A stretch of DNA of 64,000 nt from Pannonibacter sp. SL95 (GTDB lineage: Bacteria; Pseudomonadota; Alphaproteobacteria; Rhizobiales; Stappiaceae), in assembly GCF_026672425.1 (NCBI RefSeq), contig NZ_JAPPRC010000006.1, positions 1,054,001 through 1,118,000 on the forward strand, in the 5' to 3' direction. The position numbers and the translations under genes were made by a program. Each line of letters starts with the position of its first letter. The stretch's first letter is position 1. The notes under the pieces are model-generated. The model worked only from the letters and a program-made list of their open reading frames with translations, ran no database searches and was not told the DNA's origin. Of the stretch, positions 58,229-64,000 are shown one piece after another.

Positions 58229-59008
58229 TTACTCGCCGCCGTAGACGTCGAAGGCGAAGTACTTGTCCTGCACTTCCTTGTACTTGCCATTGGCACGAAT
58301 TGCCACGATGGCCTTGTTGAACATTTCCTTGAGGTCCTGGTCTTCCTTGCGGATGGCGATGCCGGCGCCTTCGCCGTTGATCACCGGATCGGACTTCAGG
58401 GTGCCGAGCAGCTTGCAGCAGGCGCCGTCAGCGGTGGCCAGCCAGTCGGACAGCACCACGACGTCATCGATGACGCCATCGATGCGGCCGTTGGCCACGT
58501 CGAGCTTGTACTCGTCCGGGGTCGGGTAGAGCTTCAGCTCGGCCGACTTCAGCTTGGCTTCGGCGTAGTTCGAATGGGTGGTCGAGGACTGCGCGCCAAG
58601 GGTCATGCCCTTGAGAGCGGCGTCGGTCGCCTCGGTGATCTTGCTGTCCTTCGGGACAACAATGGCCGGCGGCGTGTTGTAGTACTTGCTGGTGAAGTCG
58701 ACCTTCTGCTTGCGCTCTTCGGTGATCGACATGGACGCGATGATGGCGTCGAACTTGCCGGCCTGCAGCGCCGGGATGATGCCATCCCAGTCAGAGGTGA
58801 CGAACTCGCACTCGACCTTCATTTCGGCGCAAAGAGCCTTGGCGATGTCGATGTCGAAGCCGGTCAGCGTGCCATCGGAACCCAGCACGTTGAACGGAGG
58901 ATAGGCGCCTTCGGTGCCGATGCGGACCTTGGACCAGTCCTTGGCTTCAGCACCGCCAAGGGCGGCCAGGGTCATGGCCGCGGCGGCGACCAGAGTGGCG
59001 ATACGCAT
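58229..59008 (-). CDS. periplasmic polar amino-acid-binding protein
   Basis: A 259-residue extracellular solute-binding protein, family 3. Residues 1-22 (MRIATLVAAAAMTLAALGG, then AEA) are a Sec signal peptide. The mature part begins KDWSKVRIGTEGAYPPFN, with GFDIDIAKALCAEMK (family signature), SITEERKQKVDFTSKYYN and DDVVVLSDWL. The layout resembles lysine/arginine/ornithine- and nopaline/octopine-type binding proteins; the ligand is unknown. The ATG at 59008 has GAGGGGAG upstream. It heads the transport operon, whose ATPase gene is not seen in this window. Confidence 0.9.
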   Translation of the reverse strand: MRIATLVAAAAMTLAALGGAEAKDWSKVRIGTEGAYPPFNVLGSDGTLTGFDIDIAKALCAEMKVECEFVTSDWDGIIPALQAGKFDAIIASMSITEERKQKVDFTSKYYNTPPAIVVPKDSKITEATDAALKGMTLGAQSSTTHSNYAEAKLKSAELKLYPTPDEYKLDVANGRIDGVIDDVVVLSDWLATADGACCKLLGTLKSDPVINGEGAGIAIRKEDQDLKEMFNKAIVAIRANGKYKEVQDKYFAFDVYGGE

Positions 59009-59435
59009 GAAGTACTCCCCTCGTCTTGGAGCGGGTGGCCGCAGGTTCCTGCCGTACCTTGCCCGATCCTGTTCGGTTTCATTGTCTTGCAGCCTCGGCA
59101 AAGCGAAGCCTGTGCGAAAGGCTGCGGTTGAACCACGAGCCTTTCCGGTCAATGTTCAAGGTCCCCTCGTCAGGACCAAGAACCTGACTGCCATATTCCC
59201 AACATATCTTGCGGGATTTCAACCACTCTTATGGAAATTCGGCAGCGTTTAGCAGGAAAAACCGGTTGGCTTTTCCTCCAAACAGCCCTTTGCCGGAACG
59301 CCTCCAGTCGCCTCGTGCCTTGCGGCCAGGCATGACGCAGGGTTTTGCTGGCGAGTGCCGGTGGTGGGCCCGCGCTGCCGGTCCGGGGACGGTCGCACGC
59401 GCGCGGGCGCACGGGCCGCCGGGCTGGGGATAAGC
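59009..59435. other. intergenic region upstream of the binding-protein gene
   Basis: 427 bp with no supported gene. The promoter of the minus-strand transport operon should lie at its left end; no convincing motif was recognised. Short frames here look like noise. Confidence 0.5.
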
Positions 59436-60560
59436 TCAGCCGAGCCAGATGCCGTTGTCGATCGCGGCACCGACGAGGGCCTTGTTTTCGGCGCTCTCGG
59501 AGAAGCCGAGAAGGACGTCCGGGCGTGACCAGGAGCCATCGGCGAGGCGCTGTTGCCAGCCGGCAAGACCAGCGGAATCAGGGCCACGGCCAAGGACGTT
59601 CTGGTACAGCGCGGTGATGAAGGTGGTGTTCGACGTGTTCTGACCGTAGCGGGCGATGAACTCGGCCGAGCCGATGAAGGCGGCGGACATGTCCTTCAGC
59701 GTCATGCCGCCATCGATGATCCGGGTGTTGTGGCCAAGGCCGGCTGTGTCCGGCGTGCGGGCAAAGGCAGCCTGGTAGAGGCGGTAGGTCTGGCCGGCGT
59801 TGCCATCAAGGTCAAAGGCGAGGGTGCCGTTGCTGAAGGACAGGCGCTCGATGTTGGTGAAGGTGTCGGTGCCGAGCCCAGTACCGGTGACGGTCAGAAC
59901 CGCGCCGGCCTTTGCGATGGTCGCGGTGGCCCGGGTGGCGGCAATCGTCACCGTGTCGAGATTGGCGAGACCGTCGATCACGTCGTTGCCCGAGGTGGCC
60001 GCGAATGTATCACGCTGCGGTGTACCGACGATCGGAGTGGAAGCCGTGGCGGGGGTGCCGGTCGCGTCGGTATCCGGTGCGAACCAGACGTGCGCAACGC
60101 CCTTGTGAATGCCGACGCCAATCGCCTTCCAGCTGAACTGCGCCCAGATCTGCTTGTTCAGGATGACGTCATTGTGGCCGGGGGATGCCTTCCAGCCTTG
60201 CAGGGCTGCTGTCGGGTCGACATCAAAAACGGCAACATTTGTGCCGGAGAATCCGTAGCTGATCTCGTAGCTGTCGGTCTTGTAGCCCGTGCCGATGCGT
60301 TCGGGCGCGTCCCACATGTTGCGGTAGGTGGACTGGTTGGCGCTGTCATAGGGCGCATCTGACCAGGAGTGGCCGGCATAGGACCCGACGTTGTAGACAG
60401 TATCGAGTGCATGCCGTCCGGCTGTTGCGGTCAGGGCCTTTGACAGCGGAATGCTGCCCAGTCCGTTCGCCTGCCGATAGGCCATGATCAGGTTGTAAAG
60501 CTCAAGCTCCTGGGCATCGATGCTGTCTTCGGAGGTGTTCGTATAATAATTGATCGCCAC
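59436..60560 (-). CDS. CAP/SCP-domain protein with C-terminal DUF4214 repeats
   Basis: About 374 residues. The N-terminal half is a CAP (SCP/PR1-like) domain: ELELYNLIMAYRQANGLGSI, ATAGRHALD, GHSWSD, GWKASPGHNDVILN. The C-terminal part has two DUF4214 units (YRLYQAAFARTPDTAGLG and ALYQNVLGRGPDSAGLAGWQ) joined by a short G-N-D-V-I-D-G stretch that recalls RTX repeats. There is no N-terminal signal peptide, so export by a type I system is possible, as for other DUF4214/RTX-like proteins. The GTG at 60560 was chosen for the GGGAGA site six bases upstream. Function unknown. Confidence 0.78.
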   Translation of the reverse strand: MAINYYTNTSEDSIDAQELELYNLIMAYRQANGLGSIPLSKALTATAGRHALDTVYNVGSYAGHSWSDAPYDSANQSTYRNMWDAPERIGTGYKTDSYEISYGFSGTNVAVFDVDPTAALQGWKASPGHNDVILNKQIWAQFSWKAIGVGIHKGVAHVWFAPDTDATGTPATASTPIVGTPQRDTFAATSGNDVIDGLANLDTVTIAATRATATIAKAGAVLTVTGTGLGTDTFTNIERLSFSNGTLAFDLDGNAGQTYRLYQAAFARTPDTAGLGHNTRIIDGGMTLKDMSAAFIGSAEFIARYGQNTSNTTFITALYQNVLGRGPDSAGLAGWQQRLADGSWSRPDVLLGFSESAENKALVGAAIDNGIWLG

Positions 60561-60612
60561 AACTCGTCTCCCGGAAAACGCCAGTCCTAAAATATCGCGC
60601 TGCGGCACCTTG

Positions 60613-61515
60613 TCATGCGAAGGCGCCTTTTTCAGCTAAAAAAGCACGAAGGGCGTCGACGAAACGACGAACTTTCAGCGGAATATACCGGTTTGACGGG
60701 TAGACGGCATGAAACGGGTGGTCGTGATAGCGCCAGGCGGGCAGGATCTGTTCCAGCTCTCCCGCATCCACGTGATGCTGCACGATCCAGGTGTTTGACA
60801 GGCAGATGCCGAGCCCGGCGACGGCGGCCAGACGCAGGGCGGAGGAGTTGTTGACGATCATCGACGGGTTGATCCGCACCGACACGGTCTGGCCGTTGGC
60901 GTCGGTCAGGGGCACGCTGTCGCCGGTCCCGATCTTGCGATAGAGCAGGTAAGCGTGCCGGGCGAGGTCGATGGGGTGCTCCGGCCGGCCGGCTGCATCC
61001 AGGTAGGTCGGGGACGCAAACAGCGCGCGCCGGGCACTGCCGAGGTTCTTGACGATGAGCCGGTCATCGCGGATCTCGCCGAGCCGGATCGCCACATCCA
61101 GCCGGTCCCGCACCACGTCGACATAGGTGTCCGAGAGATGCACGTCGAGGATCAGGGCGGGCCAGGTCTGCTTGAAGCGGATCAGGAATTCCGCCAGCAT
61201 CGCCTCGGCAAAGCCAACGGGCAGGCTGACCGAAAGGGTGCCGGACATCTGGGCCTCGGCGCTCTGTACGGACCGGTCCGCCTCGTCCAGCCGTTCGACG
61301 ATGTCGCGGGCATAGGTCAGGTAGCGCTCGCCGGCGTCGGTGAGGGTGAGACTGCGGGTGGTGCGCGTCAAAAGGCGGGTACCAAGCAGCTCTTCAAGTG
61401 CGCGGATCTGCTGGCTGATCGCCGGCTGGGAGACGCCGAGATGGGCGGCCGCAGCGGAAAAACTGCCGAGATCCACGGCGCGAACAAAGGCGGCCAGGGC
61501 AGCAAGACGGTCCAT
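60613..61515 (-). CDS. LysR-family transcriptional regulator
   Basis: A 300-residue protein of normal LysR length. The winged HTH is MDRLAALAAFVRAVDLGSFS through VSQPAISQQIRALEELLGTRLLTRTTRSLTLT, and the type 2 periplasmic-binding-fold effector domain follows from about 90 (GTLSVSLPVGFAEAMLAEFL). It is divergent from the MBL-fold hydrolase gene with about 130 bp between the starts, the classic arrangement in which LysR controls its neighbour. Confidence 0.93.
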   Translation of the reverse strand: MDRLAALAAFVRAVDLGSFSAAAAHLGVSQPAISQQIRALEELLGTRLLTRTTRSLTLTDAGERYLTYARDIVERLDEADRSVQSAEAQMSGTLSVSLPVGFAEAMLAEFLIRFKQTWPALILDVHLSDTYVDVVRDRLDVAIRLGEIRDDRLIVKNLGSARRALFASPTYLDAAGRPEHPIDLARHAYLLYRKIGTGDSVPLTDANGQTVSVRINPSMIVNNSSALRLAAVAGLGICLSNTWIVQHHVDAGELEQILPAWRYHDHPFHAVYPSNRYIPLKVRRFVDALRAFLAEKGAFA

Positions 61516-61648
61516 AGGGAACTTCCTCGCTCATAAGCGTTGCTTCTAATTCATATAAGCCGAGCGCAACTTCAAAACCAGTGATGATGAATGCATGTCT
61601 AGCCCGACCGGCGCGCTCAGCGCCGCTGTGAAGGAAAGGCAGTCTCCC

Positions 61649-62680
61649 ATGACCGATTTTGATCCCGCGTCCGCCGCACAGGCGCTGTCCCGCCGCACGT
61701 TTTTGACCGCAGGACTGACCGGAACGCTGGCAACCGGCCTTGCCGTCAGCGGCCTTGCGACGAGCGGACTGGCCTTCTCGAGCCTGGCCGCACGGGCAGG
61801 TGCACCGATGGTCGGCAGCGTGCAGCCGGGCGCGCTGCGCCGGCGGCTAGGCAAGTTCGAAGTCACCACCGTGCTCGACGGCTATCTTGAACTCTCGCCG
61901 GCGTTGATCCTCGGTTACGATCCGAAGATCGGCGATCCGCTGCGCGCGGCCGCCTTCGCGTCCGGTCCGTCGATCCAGGGCCCGGTCAACACCTTCCTCG
62001 TCAACACGGGCGAGAAGCTGGTGCTGGTCGATGCAGGCACCTCCGACAAGATGGGCCCGACGCTGGGCCATCTGCCGAAGGCGCTCGCCGCCGCCGGGGT
62101 GTCGCCGGACCAGATTGATGCGGTGCTGATCACCCACATGCATCCCGACCACATCTACGGTGTGCTGACGCCGGCCGGCCAGCCGCTGTTCCCCAATGCC
62201 GAACTGCTGCTGCCGGAACTCGACCGCGCCTTCTGGTATGACGATGCGGCGATGAATGCCGCGCCGGACCTGACGAAGAGCTTCTTCCTGGGAGCCCGGC
62301 AGGCAGCCGATGCCTATGCCAAGCGCCAGACCCTGTACAAGGCCGGCGAGGAAGTGCTGCCGGGCATCACCGCCATTGGCTTGCCCGGCCATACGCCCGG
62401 ACACAGCGGCGTGCGCATCGACAGCGACGGACAGAGCCTGCTCATCGTGGCGGATCTGGTGCATGTTCCGGCCGTGCAGTTTGCCCGGCCCGAGTGGTCG
62501 GTCGCCTTTGATGTTGATCCGGCGCTGGCGGCGGCAACGCGCAAGCGGACGCTCGACATGGCGGCAGCCGATGGCTTGCTGATCGCCGGCATGCATCTGG
62601 GCTTCCCGGGGATCGGCAATGTGGCGCGGGATGGCGATGCCTTCCGCTATGTCGCGGCAAGCTGGCCCTACGCCTACTGA
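61649..62680 (+). CDS. Tat-exported MBL-fold metallohydrolase
   Basis: A 343-residue protein. The N-terminus has a twin-arginine signal (LSRRTFLTAGL followed by a hydrophobic stretch to about residue 50). The metallo-beta-lactamase core has LVDAGTSD, the zinc motif ITHMHPDHIYG (H-x-H-x-D-H), GLPGHTPGHSG, VADLVH and IAGMHLGFPG. It is likely a periplasmic hydrolase such as a lactonase-like enzyme; the substrate is not shown. The ATG at 61649 has AAGGAAAGG nine bases upstream; an in-frame ATG at 61595 is possible. Probable target of the divergent LysR regulator. Confidence 0.88.
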   Translation: MTDFDPASAAQALSRRTFLTAGLTGTLATGLAVSGLATSGLAFSSLAARAGAPMVGSVQPGALRRRLGKFEVTTVLDGYLELSPALILGYDPKIGDPLRAAAFASGPSIQGPVNTFLVNTGEKLVLVDAGTSDKMGPTLGHLPKALAAAGVSPDQIDAVLITHMHPDHIYGVLTPAGQPLFPNAELLLPELDRAFWYDDAAMNAAPDLTKSFFLGARQAADAYAKRQTLYKAGEEVLPGITAIGLPGHTPGHSGVRIDSDGQSLLIVADLVHVPAVQFARPEWSVAFDVDPALAAATRKRTLDMAAADGLLIAGMHLGFPGIGNVARDGDAFRYVAASWPYAY

Positions 62681-62697
62681 GGCCGTTTCGGGCCGGT

Positions 62698-64000
62698 TCA
62701 GGCTTGCACGCCGAGGGCGGCGAAGGACAGGAACGGAACGGGCGCTCCGAGTTGAACAGCGCCTACGTCCTCTGCCAGTTCGACGAGCCCATCCGCTGCG
62801 CGCAGGCTGGAAATGAGGCCGGAGCCCGAGCGGGCATAGAGGTCGGCAACAAGGGTTCCATCGGGGCCGGTGATGAGCCGCGCCCGGTGGAATTCACGCC
62901 GGCCAGTCTTGCGCGAGGGCAGGGAAAAGCCGGCTGCCACCATCAACCGGTGCGGCGGCGTGACCGTCGCACCGGCCCGGCGCAGCAGCAGAGGCCGGGC
63001 ATAGAGCAGGAAAGAGATCATGGCCGCCACCGGGTTGCCGGGCAGGCCGATGACCTCGCAGCTGCCGATCCGCCCCAGGATCAGCCGGCGGCCAGGCTTG
63101 ATGGCAAGATCCAGGATCTCGACTTGCCCGAGCGCGGCCAGCACCGAGACAAGATGATCCTCCTCGCCATGGCTCGCCCCGCCCGAGGTCAGGATGATAT
63201 CTTGCGCCCCGGCCGCTTCCGAAAGGGCGATCTGAAGAGCTTCGCGCCGGTCGCCGCAGATGCCGAGATCGCTCACATCGGCGGGGTAGCTGGCCAGAAG
63301 GCTGGTCAGCAGAAAATGGTTGGCGTCATAAAGCGCGCCCGGTCGCAGCGCCGCCATGCCGGGACGCAGCAGTTCATCACCGGTCGACAGCACGCCAACA
63401 CGGATTGGCGCGAAGGCGGTGAGGTCCGCGCGTCCAATCGATGCCAGCGCCGCAATGTCTTGCGGCCGGAGCCGGTCGCCTGCCTGCAGCAGCAGGTCGC
63501 CCGCCTTGAGATCTTCGCCGGCGCGGCGCCGGTTGCTGCCGCGAGGAAGGGACAGAGGCACCCGCACCTTGCGCCCATCAGGCTCTGCCAGGGTTTCGCA
63601 ATCCTCCTGCATGGCGACCGTGTCGGCGCCGTCCGGCATGACGGCACCGGTAAAGATCCGTGCCGCTGCCCAGGGCGACAGGGGTGCCGAGCCGGGGTGA
63701 CCGGCGGCAATACGCGCCTCCAGAGCGAACAGGCCACCTGCAGCATCGAGATCAGCATGGCGGAAGGCATAGCCATCGACTGCGGCCGTGTCGGCGGGCG
63801 GAACGTTTCGTGGGGCTGTCACGACTTCTGCCAGCACCCGGCCATGCGCCTTGCCAAGCGGCACGGTCACCCGTGCCGGTTCGGGGAGGGCGCGCGCAAG
63901 GATCCGTGCTTCAGCGGCCTCGTGGTTCAGCCGGAATGGATCCGGACGGAGGCAGTCGTTGATCTGCGCGGCCAGATGGCTGCGGGCGAGGGCCAGATCC
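62698..64000 (-). CDS. moeA: MoeA-like molybdopterin molybdotransferase (5' end outside window)
   Basis: The frame is open to the window's right edge, so the start is missing. MoeA inserts molybdate into adenylylated molybdopterin. Motifs: GRVLAEVVTAPRNVPPADTAAVDGYAF (N-terminal signature), RIFTGAVMPDGADTVAMQED, GRADLTAFAPIRVGVLSTGDELLRPG, TSGGASHGEEDHL (family SGGxSxGxxD, here E-E-D), and LGRIGSCEVIGLPGNPVAAMISF. It diverges somewhat from E. coli MoeA, so a MoeA paralogue is possible. It is convergent with the MBL hydrolase gene, 17 bp apart. Confidence 0.88.
   Translation of the reverse strand, partial: DLALARSHLAAQINDCLRPDPFRLNHEAAEARILARALPEPARVTVPLGKAHGRVLAEVVTAPRNVPPADTAAVDGYAFRHADLDAAGGLFALEARIAAGHPGSAPLSPWAAARIFTGAVMPDGADTVAMQEDCETLAEPDGRKVRVPLSLPRGSNRRRAGEDLKAGDLLLQAGDRLRPQDIAALASIGRADLTAFAPIRVGVLSTGDELLRPGMAALRPGALYDANHFLLTSLLASYPADVSDLGICGDRREALQIALSEAAGAQDIILTSGGASHGEEDHLVSVLAALGQVEILDLAIKPGRRLILGRIGSCEVIGLPGNPVAAMISFLLYARPLLLRRAGATVTPPHRLMVAAGFSLPSRKTGRREFHRARLITGPDGTLVADLYARSGSGLISSLRAADGLVELAEDVGAVQLGAPVPFLSFAALGVQA

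Overview
The window is high-GC chromosomal DNA of an alphaproteobacterium. A PleC/DivJ/PdhS-like histidine kinase, polar amino-acid ABC permeases, a Tat-exported MBL-fold hydrolase and a characteristic GC-rich intergenic inverted repeat point to Hyphomicrobiales, perhaps Stappiaceae-like; this placement is inference. About 49.6 kb of the window is a genomic island inserted in the tRNA-dihydrouridine synthase gene dusA. The first codons of the host dusA lie at 1776-1864 and an intact dusA with an island-supplied start lies at 51320-52387. The two share a 20-bp core (1845-1864 and 51383-51402). A tyrosine recombinase gene sits directly inside the right end, and short TTGGTAC repeats flank both ends.

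Left flank (1-1775): a glycerophosphodiester phosphodiesterase (cut by the window edge) and an inositol-monophosphatase-family gene. Island, left part (1865-8860): a PHP-domain/SMC-like ATPase that looks like a defence gene, an AbiEi/AbiEii toxin-antitoxin pair with tandem operator-like repeats, and a broken thiC that still has its TPP riboswitch. The abiEii 3' end and the thiC 3' end are joined tail to tail at about 6455.

Island, main part (8884-49993): a lipopeptide NRPS locus. MbtH, a fatty-acyl-AMP ligase with a fused carrier domain, and three very large NRPS genes run on the plus strand. Read without their lesions they form a nine-module line: FAAL-ACP / C-A-T-T, C-A-T, Cy-A-T, C-A-T, Cy-A-T-Ox / docking-C-A-T-E / C-A-T, C-A-T, C-A-T-TE. 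Specificity codes read by eye suggest acyl-(Asn-like)-X-Cys(thiazoline)-(Asp-like)-Cys(thiazole/thiazoline)-D-Ser-(Ser-like)-Asn-Val. A minus-strand group follows: PPTase, PLP-dependent decarboxylase, cyclic-peptide-type ABC exporter and type II thioesterase. A divergent ATP-grasp ligase completes the locus.

The assembly line is broken in this sequence. An IS1031-like element with a 3-bp target duplication splits the first condensation domain. A cluster of changes in the fifth carrier domain removes its serine and shifts the frame before the oxidase. One extra G shifts the frame in the second NRPS gene. The fifth-carrier patch lies inside a 2.06-kb repeat that is otherwise identical to an earlier A-T unit, so assembly or sequencing error must be separated from real decay.

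Right flank (52400-64000): the histidine kinase, a uracil-DNA-glycosylase-like protein, an Lrp/AsnC regulator, a 3-hydroxyisobutyrate-dehydrogenase-family enzyme, a polar amino-acid uptake system (binding protein plus two permeases, no ATPase in view), a CAP/DUF4214 protein, a LysR regulator divergent from the MBL hydrolase, and a moeA-like gene running off the right edge.
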